Shown: positions 35,851 through 47,761 of the stretch, piece after piece
How the letters are laid out: the number at the start of each line of letters is the position of its first letter
How positions within the stretch are numbered: the stretch's first letter is position 1
NCBI GenBank assembly: GCA_022605955.1
Contig: JAKCOZ010000016.1
Coordinates: forward strand, 12,652,001 to 12,716,000
DNA from: Rallus limicola
Lineage: Eukaryota > Chordata > Aves > Gruiformes > Rallidae
Length of the DNA: 64,000 bases
Direction: 5' to 3'
Translations under genes and position numbers: made by a program
Notes under the pieces: model-generated
The model's database searches: none
What the model saw: only the letters and a program-made list of their open reading frames with translations
What the model was told of the DNA's origin: nothing

Positions 35851-38225
35851 GAGGCATGGAACAGGGATTACAAGGTTTTATCCAAAACTTTAGTTAGGTC
35901 TAGCCACATCTCATTACTGTGGTATCTAGTCATAGCTATACTTACCAGAAGGACACATTTACCAGAGCTTCCTAGGGCCAACATCAGATAATCAAGGTGA
36001 TCTGGACCTTCTCCATGGAAGACACGGCACTGTACACTTCAGGTAATGACAGAGCAATCACACAGTTACAAGCCATACTAAGTTCTAGCCTGCTTTTGCC
36101 TCCACTCACCAAGTCCTCATAGGCTTTACGTAGTTCTTGCAGTTGACTTCAGATGTTTTGCCTCTGAAAATGTAAAAGTAGGCCTACACTAGCACCTATA
36201 AGGCATTATGTCCTATGCTAGAGTTTCCAAAGGAAAAAGAAAAACAGGAGCATTTAGTTTCCAAATATTTTCCGCCCAGTGAAGCTAACCTTCAGCATTG
36301 TCTGATTTCCAATGGCTGAGTTAGGCCTGAGAGCCAGGCACCGGACACCACCCCAAGGTGGTACCACTACATACAGTCACTTCCAAGCAAAACGTGTGGG
36401 GGAATGGTAACTGGGTACAGACTTTCCATTCTGGTAAATCTTACTGACTTCTGTTTTAATGGGGTTTAGAGATCACCAGAGTTGCTTAATGCTTCTTTGG
36501 TATTCTCTTTTTCTCACTGTACCAAGCCTACTTGTCTCAACAGATGTTTAGAAATACCAATGGGAAAGCTGTTTTCAGCTCTGATTTCAACCTGGATTAA
36601 ACCATAAGTTTTACCATGACACCATATGGATTTCCATGTGAAAGCCAAATAATTTCATCTAAGTTAGAAAAAATAAAGCTTTTGAGTTTTCAAGTTTTGC
36701 CATTTATCATATGTGTCCTAACATCAGTTCTATCTCAACAGAGAATGGAGGAAAAAGCTTTCTGAAAATTTCCAATTCCAAAGGAGCAATCACCTCCTTT
36801 AAAAATGACATTGCCCTTCTGCAGTGAGTACCATCTGGATACTAGCAGAGAGCTAGCAGTCACTAGCTATGCCACTTGTCCAAGGAAATGTACTTTTAAA
36901 AAACCAATCTGCTTCCTTCAGATGAATACATTGCTCTCTTCCTTAGCATTTCTTGCAGTTGATGCAATACAGATGTGTTCTGCCTCTCTAGGCAGTTTTA
37001 GCAATACCTGTTATAATAGTAATAGATTGCTACTGACCTTCAGAAAAAAACTAGCTTATTTTATTAATATGACCAAATCTTGAGGCCATTAAAAGGTGTT
37101 TTCTTAGCCCTTCATTGTGTATGCAGTAGAGATGCCAGCCAAAGCTCATATCTTTTTCCCTTTCAGCCACAGAATAGTAGCTTTTCTGCCTCCCTCACTG
37201 ATAGACACTTAAAATTCCAATTACAATTATACTAGACCATAACAATATACAGGTAAGGCAGATGTTAGGAGCGAGCTACTTGACAGAGCCTCTTTATTTG
37301 TTTGGATGACTTAATAAACTGCAGAAGCTGAGGTCATCAAAACCTCTCAATCATGCTGCAGGCTAGTGCCAACAGCTGTAACAGAAACTGATGATGTAAA
37401 ACATGCTAAACATGCCAAACCCCCAAGTCTCAGGCAAGGCAGCCTGTTACAAGATTATTTTCTACTTGAACATTACACAGCAGTGTGCTCAGGTTTATTT
37501 ATGCTGTTCTTAATAGTAATAACCAGAAACCCTGTTTCACTTTTTTAAGGATGAAGGCAAAGACTGTTTTGTCATGGAACAGTACGGTATCTCTATTTGC
37601 TGGGCAGAATGCAGGTATTCAAATGGGGGTTTAGAATTTGAGTTCCATCTTTTGTAGGAAATTTTTTTTGTCATGCTATTAAAAAATACTAATTATTAAG
37701 AGATTGGAGGGAGAAAGAAAAAATAAATTTATGACATTTGCCATTTTTTGCCTGTTAACACTTTGCAACCCTAATTCAGTTAGTTAGGAATTCCATTAAA
37801 AGAAATCATGGATGGTACAAAAACAAAAGAGTGAAACTGATTGATCAGATAAAATAAAAAGGCCTTAGACAGGATTTCAGATAATGGAAAACAATCTACA
37901 GGCAGAACACATACAAATTGCTTTTTAAGTAAAATACATGGCAGTATATTAAGGGAAGGAAAGTAAACAGAAAAGAGAGTAGAGGCAGCTCTACATGATT
38001 TTCCTGGGACACCACTGTGGCAAAGCCGAGGGGTCAGATTCCAACATCTAACGCACAGCACGTATTGCCACACAGTCTAAAAAAATCTGCTGACACTCGT
38101 AAATTGCCACATGTTTGGATTTCCAACTAGATCTCACAACAAGCTGTGTTACTGCAAGTCATTATTTCCTTTAGGGGAAAAAATGTCTCCAGTGATGTTA
38201 AAACTCATGGCGGGATGCACTATAG
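35851..38225. other. No gene recognised
   Basis: Mostly plain. A hairpin ACCACC/GGTGGT lies at about 36348-36365. The open frame at 36805-37083 (plus) is unidentified. Confidence 0.5.
37167..37252 (+). other. Candidate non-coding exon
   Basis: ATATCTTTTTCCCTTTCAG (acceptor, AG 37165-37166) and CAG/GTAAGG (donor GT 37253) enclose 86 bases with stop codons in the sequence, so only a non-coding RNA exon is possible. It could arise by chance. Confidence 0.1.
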
Positions 38226-38290
38226 TGTCAGGATAGCTCACTGGGGAGCATTCCTGCCTCAAGGCCAGGAGGTTGTATATAAATTTTGCA
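38226..38290 (+). repeat. tRNA-like element, possible head of an ancient SINE
   Basis: From 38226 the sequence can be read as a tRNA: an acceptor-like GTCAGGA, then TA, a D stem GCTC/GAGC closing around ACTGGG, an anticodon-arm-like stem TCCTG/CAGGA around a 9-base loop CCTCAAGGC, and a decayed T arm AGGTTGTATATAA. TAGCTCACTGG fits the pol III A box except for one base. The anticodon loop is too long and the B box is broken, so it is not a working tRNA gene. It is most easily explained as a tRNA-derived SINE head of the kind known in reptiles. The GC-rich text to 38320 could be its body. Confidence 0.3.
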
Positions 38291-39195
38291 CCTGGCTTGG
38301 GGCTGGAGGGGGTGGAATGGGACTAAAGTTTATCCAAAAACTATACAGAGTTAGTAGTTGTGGCTAATGCCATACTGACACATACTGAGAGTGAAGGTAG
38401 ACAGCAGCCGTGCAAGCCTCCCACTGCTTATGCATTTCAGAACTCTCCAGTGTGGAAAGTGCATCTGGAAGATGCTTATGCTGTCATTCACCTTTTCAAA
38501 GGTATACAATCAGCTATAATGAGCTTTAGGATGTTTTTCTGCCAGAGACATCCATACTAATTAGCTAGCCTGCATTTCTACAAAATCACAGACCAAAGAA
38601 ATGCATCAGATCTTTTCCCAAACATATGTGGTATGAACTTGTTGGGGTTTTCTGGAATAATATTGAATCAGAAGAAAGTTACCAGAAACACTGTTAGCTT
38701 GCTGATTGTGTGTGATATTTTCAGTGATTCAGAAGATCCCAGAAGTTCTTGACGTTTTATATTTCATCATATCAAACAAAAATATGATTGCTTCCTATAC
38801 GCAGAAAAAACAATAGAAGATACTGATCTGAAATGGCTTAAAACTAAACATACAGAAAATTCAGCATCTTACCTGTTTTGTCTGTGCTGTTGCATTAAAA
38901 ACACGTGGATTTTTGACATGCAGTTGGTTTTGACCTCCTATGGATCTGTTGCTTCAACAGCCTAAAGTTATGTGTTAGCATGCAAAACTGTTACTGAATT
39001 TTCCCAAGTTTGGACACAGACAAAAGGGGAGAAGTTTAAGCACAAACTTATCAGTGAAGACACTGAAGAAGAGACAGAATTGCCTATCTGAAGTGTTTTG
39101 AAATTTCTCAGTAGAGTAGAAACTAAACATCGTACTACCATAAACTAATCTTCTCCATAAATCTGCTGAGAGACAGGAAAATGCTGCTGCAGTCT

Positions 39196-39300
39196 GACGA
39201 GGGGAAGTTCACAGTTACCCAAGTGATCTGCCATGGACACACAGCATGATCCTGGATTATAACCAGTAGAACTGAGTTACAGTCCAGTGCCCTGTGCAAG
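39196..39300 (-). repeat. Ancient L2/MIR-like fragment
   Basis: On the plus strand the order is GACGAGGGGAAG, CACAGTTACCCAAGTGATCT, GCCATGGACACACAGC, then CTGGATTATAACCAG and TACAGTCCAGTGCCCTGTGC. This tracks the reversed MIR/L2 pattern I remember: gaggaaactgaggc, then aagtgacttgcccaaggtcacacagc, gctgggattagaaccca and agtccagtgctct. Order and spacing are both kept, so this is the clearest ancient-repeat relic in the window. The family name is from memory. Other related amniote LINE tails would look alike. Confidence 0.6.
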
Positions 39301-40158
39301 CAGCAGTCCAAGTGCTCCCAACTCACAACTGCATGCAGTGAGTACTGGCTCACAGACTGACAAGAACCACCACGGACAGGTTTTTCACAATCTGCTGCCT
39401 GTACTTGTTTGGCTGAATTCAGTTTTCACAAAGCAGCTTGCAATAGCCAGGAGCAGATAGTCCTCAAAGATCCACTGAAAACAGAAATATAAAGCCTTAC
39501 ACAGAACTGGATGTCAAGGCAAGCCATGAGCATCCAGACATCTGTATTTTTCAAGGACACTTCTATACCAAAGCTACAATTTAGGTCTGTTTTGGCCTTT
39601 TCAAACAACGTCCATGCACAAATCATTACATTCTCAACAATGAATGTGGCATTGTCCTACACCAGCCATGATACATCTTCCTAAAATAAAGTTCAAAATT
39701 TTGTATGTGTGAACATTACTGCTAATGACATGCGAATGGTTACTTCTGCCAATATAAAGCTTGACCTGAAGCTGATAGAAATCTTTCCACCGGTCTTAGC
39801 AGGCTTTGTTCCTCTCTAAGAGACAGCAATACCTATTCAAATACTGAATAAAAAGCACTTTGATGCCTAGGATATGAAAATTCAGATCTTATTCATGCAT
39901 GTCATGGAATGCAGTGACAATCTTTATAATAAAAAAATAATTATATTTTGAAGCAAGAAAATCCCATATACAGAGTTCTGCTAATGTTCACTTTAGTTAA
40001 ATTCTACCAGTGACAATCCCTTTTTTTACTAAAAAAAAAATGAAGTATCTGATACACTGACTTCTGATGTCAAGTAGAAGAAAGACTGAATGTAGTACCA
40101 TGCTCCTCCAGATATATCCTCATTTTCAACAGATTTCAATCCCATGGCATTGTTAAAT

Positions 40159-40185
40159 TATATATATATATATAAATATAAAAGT
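40159..40185. repeat. (TA)n microsatellite
   Basis: Perfect TA run at 40159-40174 followed by AATATAAAAG. Confidence 0.85.
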
Positions 40186-40234
40186 TAGTCACAAAACTCA
40201 CTATAAACCAACAATCAATTCATTAATGAAAATC

Positions 40235-40690
40235 AAGAGAAATTTAAATGAATACGTTGCCTAGGAATCATACGTTATCTTCCTAAACAAATCTCATAAC
40301 CAGCTAATATATTTATGCATAATAGTTAAAATTAACACAAAATTGAGTTGAACAATGATTTGTACTATAGGTGTAGACTGGACTTAATTTCTTAAAGAGG
40401 CATTTTATGTTACATACAAAAATTATTTCTGTGTATACAAGCTCGTTAAGGGCATAAATTAACTTCTCACACATAAATATGCTGAGTCAAACAGGGAAGA
40501 GCAGTGAAATTGTTTGCTGGATACATTTTTATTAAAAAAAACCAAGTATTATAAATAAATCAGCAAAGGACTTCAAACCGGGATCAATTGGAGTCCCCCA
40601 TTTGCTTGTATTAGATTGATAACTTATTAATATTTTCATGCATATGCTGCCAGGAATCTACTGTAGCTTAAGAGAAATGTATGAATCATG
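40235..40690. promoter_or_regulatory. Candidate conserved non-coding block(s)
   Basis: Two sub-blocks stand out. At 40235-40360 there is TAAATGAATACGTTGCCTAG and TTTATGCATAATAG. At 40560-40690 there is GGATCAATTGGAGTCCCCCA, TTAGATTGATAAC and TTCATGCATATGCTG. Between them lie A-rich and T-rich simple stretches. Confidence 0.25.
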
Positions 40691-41962
40691 ATACAAAACC
40701 TGGCTATATATGTACGTATCTTACTGAGATACTTATTCACTGGATTTATAGAGAGTAGCACACAAAGTTCCAAGACCATCTAGGCTCAAAAGGCACATCT
40801 AGTGACGTTTGAGAAAGGCTTAACTCAATTCCTGTGACAATCCTTGGAGATACGAACTTACATCTTCGTGCCCCTAAATCTGACTCCCTGTTTGTATTAC
40901 AGAAAGAGGTCAGAGCCTGTGCTTTAATTGTGTAACCTTGTAATCAGACATGATTTAACAGGACAAAAGGTGTATACGCTTTTGGCTGAATAAAATAAGT
41001 TTTCCTTAAGCTTGTATTTAAAGGCCTGACCTTTAAGTGCAGTGAAAGCAATCCAAAGTACTCTGAATTTATTGGACTTTGGAAGAGCAGTAAAGAGGTC
41101 CTGATTCAGAAAAGCCCATTTTTATCTTAATCTAAACCATGACATATATTTCAGCTTTAATCAGGCACGTGTACAGTGGGGTTGAAAACGGGAGGATTTA
41201 GCCTATGTAAGTGGTTAGACCTGCTCTTCATGGCCTCATGCACCCTGGTTACTTTGATTTAGTTGGAGTTCACACAGATTATTTCAGCAGATGGAAATGA
41301 TGAGAAGAAAAGGCAAAGGGCACAGTTTAACATTTTATGACGTAACCGTATTAAATTCTTGAAGAATATTTTGGAAAGTAGGCAATTTTTGTTTTCATAA
41401 AAGTGTCCTGTTAATGTGTTTTGCAATGGGGGAGGTTTTTTAAAAACAGAATGGGAGGACATAGCAGACAGTCAATATTATGAAATAACCCATTACATAC
41501 ATATATTCCTCAGTTTTAATCAGGGCCATATAATATTGATCAGCAACAGTTTTGACTTACTACCTTCTTCAGTTAGGCAGGTGTGGCTGACAATAATACT
41601 TAATAAAGTATTTCTTTAAGCTAAGTTTGCTTTTTTCCATCTTATTCCGTTATGTGGTGGAAAGACAAGAGCAGAAAAGATTGATTTTAACAATATATAC
41701 TTGTACATGCACACACACAAATATAGCTAGCGCAGATATTACTACATCTCAAAATGTACTAGATTTATAATCCTAAAACTTGGTCTTCCAGAAATGTAGA
41801 GCATTAACTACCTTATGGTTATGAATATGTCATTTGAATCAATGAAATTAGTTATGTGTCTTTAGATAATCTTGTAGTGACTTACTCCCTGAAAGTAGTA
41901 GGGGAAAAAACAAACCCTTTAGCACACCTATTTGTAATTTACCTAATATAGGTCAAAATAAA

Positions 41963-42028
41963 GTGAAGTAAATCCCCTGCACACCCTACTAACCTGAATG
42001 GCACTATGCTGATTTACACCTACTGAGA
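41963..42028. repeat. Palindromic sauropsid repeat relic
   Basis: GTGAAGTAAATC at the left and AATGGCACTATGCTGATTTA, CACCTACTGAGA at the right recall the family pattern ggtgtaaatcagcat ... caatggagctacgctgatttacaccagctgag. The right arm is well kept, the left arm decayed. Confidence 0.5.
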
Positions 42029-42411
42029 CAGCAACCAAATAGACATAAAGATAAATTCTGATCCTTGACACATTCCAGCAACTGTCACGTCCAAATGTGC
42101 AATCCTCTTACATAGTTATTTTTGAAGATTCAATCAACTGGAGAAGGAATGTGAAATTACAAATTATTTTTCTTGACAGGTGGCTATTTAACAAACTTAA
42201 AAGTTAAGGAAGTTATTAAAAATCTTCTCATAAAGAAAGATTCATTTGGAGAATCTAAGAGACACCCAAGGATTATTACCCAGAGATGCTCCAAATATAG
42301 CTTAGTATGAATTTAGTTCCCTCCAGCAAATAAGATTTAAGTACTTCATACAAAGGAGAAGGTTAAGGGTATTTCATCCCAAAGTAGCTCATGTTTTGGG
42401 AATAGCACAAC

Positions 42412-42433
42412 AATAATAGTAATAATAATAATA
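42412..42433. repeat. (AAT)n microsatellite
   Basis: Seven or so AAT units with one GTA interruption. Confidence 0.85.
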
Positions 42434-42779
42434 CTACTCATGAGTCCTTGGTTAAAGCTGAGTCACTGATGGATTCAATGCACAGGCAGAAATTCAGGCT
42501 TTTCATTTTCCCTAGCACAAGTCCAAACAACCAGGATTCAAGAATGATTCTTTTTCTGCTCAGTGATATGTAAGTTGATCATGAAACCTCTATCTCATCA
42601 GGAAGAGAATCAGAGTACAGATTCTTGCAAGGGTAAGGGCACTCTTTTGGAAGCCAGGAAGACTGAGATGTGCTTGAGCCAAGATACCTCATGGCATTTA
42701 TTTGGTAAAAGGACACAGTTCTACGCAGTTCTGTGAACTTAGCCTTTTATTTCCTTGGCTCCCATTACAATGCACAAAC

Positions 42780-42870
42780 CCAAAACATTTCGAAACGTCA
42801 AAACAGTCATTTTGACATTTTGAAAATGAAGCATTTCAACATTGTGTTGAAACGTTTTTGTCAGTTTTGT
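42780..42870. repeat. Cryptically repetitive TTTTGAAA/ACGTTT segment
   Basis: The stretch is built from short related words: CATTTCGAAACGTCAAAAC, CATTTTGACATTTTGAAAAT, CATTTCAACATTGTGTTGAA and ACGTTTTTGTC. CGAAACGTCAAAA (42791-42803) is inverted in TTGAAACGTTTTTG (42847-42860). It resembles decayed tttcgaaacg-type repeats seen in reptiles, or may be slippage-generated simple sequence. Confidence 0.35.
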
Positions 42871-43139
42871 TTCTACTCAGATTATTTGTCAAATAGTTTC
42901 AGCCACTCTGAAACATCTTTATTCAGAAATAAATGTTACCCTGATTTCCCTCCCTCCCCTTAGCTTTGATTTTCAAAACAGCTTAGCCACAGCCGTACTT
43001 ACACTCGGAAAAAATTTAGTTCTATTTTCTTTCAAATGGTAATTTTAAGTACAAGACTTCCTGTAATCTGCAATGCAACAGACCGCTTAGTCAACACCAA
43101 CCCTGTGAATGTTTAGGAGACCCTACGGTGTTTAGAAGG

Positions 43140-43400
43140 AAACAGGATATGTAACATTCCACTAATTGAATAAGACAGCTTTTATTACTAAGCAGTGTCT
43201 TTCCATTTCCCACTGTAGTCAAGATATTTACATATACCTAATGCTTCAATTTGCAGGCTATAAACAGCCAAGTCATTGCAATGCAATTAATAATTGCTAG
43301 TGTATTTGCATGAAAATTATTCAGCAATTAATATTTTACAAGAAAGAATAACAGCGAATTTTGACCTCACAAGACAATCTATCTAATGCCATATTTCCTA
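43140..43400. promoter_or_regulatory. Candidate enhancer-like block with homeodomain palindrome and octamer
   Basis: GCAATTAATAATTGC (43283-43297) is a perfect palindrome of two 7-base arms around one base, made of two homeodomain ATTA cores. Seven bases later comes ATTTGCAT (43304-43311), the POU octamer on the opposite strand. More TTAATA and TCATTGCAATG words surround it. No repeat or coding explanation. Confidence 0.33.
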
Positions 43401-45184
43401 GAACTCAGAACCAACGGACTTAAAGAAACAGCTTGGCATTTCTGTAAGATGATTAAAATCCAAAATTTTCAATAATTCATTTCTACACATTTAGATGTGT
43501 GATTTATTTAGGAGCCTTAGCTGTAGGTTTGAATCAATAGTAGAAAAGCATGCTGAAATTAAATGCCTGTATCATCCAGATCAAGTGAAATGAACAAGTT
43601 CCAAGGAATCTTGATGGTCTTTTGGTCAGTGTGTTTTCAGAGCAGAGCAGAAAGACCAGTATTGTACTGTATCACAGCAGGGAGATTGCCTTAAAATGTA
43701 TATTTTGGGTTATTAATTTATTTTGACTGTGCTGATGATCCAATGATATAAAAATGTATCTTACAAGCTTAACAGAATGTTATATAAAAAATGGCAGACT
43801 CAATATAAACGATGGCATAGGTGTGTGTACACTCAGGGTACATAATTATCTGGAAAGACAATTTAAAGCTAAACCTGCATTAAATGTTCTCCTGACTTTA
43901 AGGGGGAAGTTTCAGCCATACTCAAATATGATTGCATGCTTCTAGACACAGAGCTGTTGCTTCCTTTTCACAATGCAAACATTATGCTATGTGCTGTCCT
44001 AGGAATTGCAGTGCATGTCATGTTGACTTATAAACAGAAACTGATTTTGTAGAAGTGCAAAGACATAACCTATGTAAAACTATGAAAACTTTAAGGCAGA
44101 AGTTTTTTTAAGGAATAAACCACTGCAGTTTATAATCAACCTTATCAATACTACTGTTATTAAGCTTTGTACTGGAGTTATTTTGCTGATTCTACAATTA
44201 ATCATCATTGCTATCGCTTCCTTTGACATTTCAAAGAAAAGAAACTAAATAAAGTAGAAGTTTTTTCTATTAGGGAAAAAAAAAAGGTTTTCCATTACAG
44301 AGTCTTCAAGGTCCTAGGTATTTCAATTCCTAAATTAAACTAACAGTAGCAATTTCATTATCACTCACGCACACTTGAGTGCTTCACAGGGATCAAGAAA
44401 ATATCACTTGATCACATTTTGCTTGTTAGTAATTATGCATTTTATCAACTTTTTTATGCTCAAAGAAATCCTACAATCTAACATGCAAGGAAATTTTGCA
44501 AATAGAAGCTCTGCCTAGAAGTCACTGAAGAATATATGAGAAAGGCTCAAAAAATAGAAAGACTCAGACCCAACTTACACTCAACAGGCTTGGAGAACTC
44601 ATCAATGAATGCAAATGGCATTCATGCATGACTGAAATGTAAAGAAACATCACGTTTCTCAATGTCAGTGTGATTGCTCAGGAACTTCAGTGAGCACATA
44701 TTCTTAGCTGTTTGTGAGATCAGGACCCTGTATCACCACTGGTATTTTTTCCAGAAACCTTCACTACCAGGAACCTTTATAATAGATATTCAGAAGATGA
44801 ACTCTGACAATAGCATACATTTTCTAACAGCCTGTCCAAATCCTGCTAGTGAGTCTCTTAAAACTTCTATCTTTAAAGAACAGAGCAGGAAAGTTCAAAG
44901 ATTACAAAGAAGGAAGCAAGATATGTTTCAAAATACCTGTGAAAAAATTTAAGCTGCTTGTTTTTAAGCTTTTCTTGTCATCATTCATTACTTCATTTGC
45001 TCACTCAAATCCTCAAGAGAGTGAGACCCAAATCCTGACAGTCAGTGCACAGAACATTAGTTTTAATTTTGCATGTGTTACTCAAAGCCTTGTGCTCAGA
45101 GCTGCAAGAATATGTCTAGTCTCAGAGTCAAACATGGTGCAGTTCCTTACATTGACTGGTAACTGTTAGTAATATGAGCAAAAG

Positions 45185-45450
45185 ACATTGCACGGCTGGT
45201 GCCAAAGCTTTGAACAAAATTACTTCCTTTAACACACCACCACCTTAATTATGTGCTGGGGAACATAAAGCAGGTCAGACAATTTGTACTGGGACATCAT
45301 AATTCCATCAGTATAATGCTGACATTGCTAAAGATTTATGAATGGAATGTCGTAATTATTTTTTTAGTAAACATATCAAGTTTCACTAATGGGGGGGCTG
45401 GAAGTACTAATTAGCGCTTTTTTTTTTTTCTTCATTGTATCATATAAGAT
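45185..45450. promoter_or_regulatory. Candidate enhancer-like block rich in TAATTA
   Basis: Three TAATTA homeodomain sites occur in about 170 bp: 45246-45251, 45353-45358 and inside CTAATTAG at 45407-45414. The text between them (CAATTTGTACTGGGACATC, ATTTATGAATGGAATGTCG) is balanced. It ends in a T run at about 45420. Confidence 0.3.
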
Positions 45451-45761
45451 GTGGGGAGAAGAGGGTGGAGGGAAAGGATCTGTGACAAAAACAAGCACAC
45501 ACACAATTTATGTATGGCCTGTAATTCAAGCAGATGTTCTTATATAAGGGCTGCAGGGATTAAAGCCTTTCTGCACATAATTCCATTTGCTAACTACCTT
45601 CTGTCTGCACAAACCTTCCAGACCATGACAGACTTTCCCTAACCTATGGTTCTTTAAAAGCAAAATGTAAGAGAAGAAAAAGAATCTTAAAAATTTCTGC
45701 TGTTAAATACCAGAGGTTGGCAGCTTGACTGAGGCTTTCTACCCTTTAACTAGCTGGGTAA

Positions 45762-45785
45762 TTCCACTGGAAGTTCCACTGGAGT
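45762..45785 (+). repeat. 12-bp tandem duplication
   Basis: TTCCACTGGAAG is followed by TTCCACTGGAGT, 10 of 12 identical. Confidence 0.85.
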
Positions 45786-46451
45786 TCTTACAACTGTGTT
45801 CAACAAGCTATGAGGCTGACAATTTCCTTTGGAAATTGAGTCAAAACAGCACTTGACCATCCATAGTAGGTACATCTACACTGGTGCTGTAGGCAGAAAT
45901 TATATTAATGATGAACTTGAAGAATTCATATTAAATAATACCTGAAGCCTCCTCCCTTGGTGTCTGTGCTCCAAGGTGTGTCAAAATAAATAGGCAGCTC
46001 AAACAGAAGAAAGTAAGTGGGAAAACCAGGTACGTGGTCAATATTGCAATTCTACTATATGGCAACAGACACGACACAATGCCAGCTCTATAAGTTGGGG
46101 GCAGCACATTCAAAAATCACTATTTTTAATACTTCCATGACAGACACACAGCACCCAAAGGAGAAGGACTGGCCACAACAGTGAAGAATTCTAAAGCTTT
46201 CCCTGTAAATTATGTTCTTGTATCTAAAGAAAAAAGTTGGGTAAAACCATTTTCTCGGACACATTGTCACGATTCCACCCTGACACCACTGTAGTCACTC
46301 AGCACTCGCACCAAGCAATGTCCAGGCATGTCTTCAGGCAAAAACTTTTTCTGTGATCACTTGTAGTCAGATACTAGACTTTCTATGAAGGAAATATAAT
46401 AAATACAAAGATAATTCTTCCAGCAAGAAGGGGCTGTTCAAAAATTCAGAT

Positions 46452-46483
46452 CCCTATTCTTCCTCCTTCTCCTCCTCTTCCTC
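46452..46483. repeat. Polypyrimidine (TCC)n-like tract
   Basis: CCTATTCTTCCTCCTTCTCC and TCCTCTTCCTC form an impure TCC repeat. Confidence 0.75.
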
Positions 46484-46532
46484 AAAAACTAGAAAAAATA
46501 CACCAAGACAATCTTTCTTGAACAGTGTCATG

Positions 46533-46572
46533 GCTTTTCCACCACATTTCCTGCTTTTCCACCACATTTCCT
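46533..46572 (+). repeat. Exact 20-bp tandem duplication
   Basis: The unit GCTTTTCCACCACATTTCCT at 46533-46552 is repeated without change at 46553-46572. Confidence 0.95.
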
Positions 46573-47761
46573 TCTTATGAGTACAGAAAGAAAAACAACC
46601 ACCAACTAATTCTTCTTGCACCCTTGTCATGCCCCTCTAAATGGGATGCTTGCAACAATGGCACAGTCTTTGTACTGTCTCTTAAATAATGCTCCAGTTT
46701 TGTATATGGAGAGAGGCAGAAAGAACATGGAGCTGGAACTGAATTTTCACAGTGCTGTATGTCATGTTGTTAACTAGCTTAATGCATTTTAAAAAAATGG
46801 ATAGAAAAGATTAATCAAAAATCTATCTCTGATATAGCTAGTGTAAAATGTGTTTTTGTTGGATCTCATAACAAAGCTAAATACTGTCCCACCACCTGCT
46901 GCAAATGACTTAAATTCTTTTAAACACATAATTTCAAGGACATCTTTAGCCACATGTATAGATTAGATAATGAACCCATTCAATCTAGTTCAAGAATATT
47001 TTGTATAATCATCTTTTACAGTCTGCTTCATGAAATATTTCCTGAATATGTTGTACAAATGCTATGGATTCTTGCCATCACACACCGAAGTGCATCTCAG
47101 CATTTCTCAAATTATCTCTAAAATAAAAGTATTCGAATTAAACCATATAGTCAAGGATAAGATCCTATAAATGTGACAGCTAATGTAAAGCGATAGATTT
47201 CTGATCTCAGAATAAAGATTAACATTAAATCTCTATCCAGAGATTGGCTTTTAATTATCTGCATATTACAGTGTTCCAAAGAAATCTGGATAGCATCCAG
47301 ATAGCTTGGGATCACTTCTTTTCTTTGAAAAGGCTTTTAATATAATGTTGATCACAGACACTCCCATTTCATGTGCTTCAAGTATGTGACAGAAATGAAA
47401 CTTCTTTTTTTATGCCAGCCAGCTGCAGCACCTACTCTTGTTTTCACTTTTCATATTTCACTAGTGATGCAAAGCTTGTAAAGCTCATGGGCATGTTAGC
47501 TGTTTGTAGGCTGCTTTCGTCTTCAAGACACTGGGTATAAGTAGAGAATGATACTGAACTGCATGCTTCAGTAGTATCAGTATGAGCACCACGTGCAGAA
47601 GAGAGGGTTTGTCCCATATCACACTTGAGCTGCCTTAGAAATTTTGCATATAAAGAATGAAAACCCCCCTATTATTCAAGAGACAAAAAGACAAAGTGTG
47701 CTCACTCCTCTCTGGGTTATACTGGCAATAAGATACTAATTTTTTTTTTCTTTTTTTTCAG

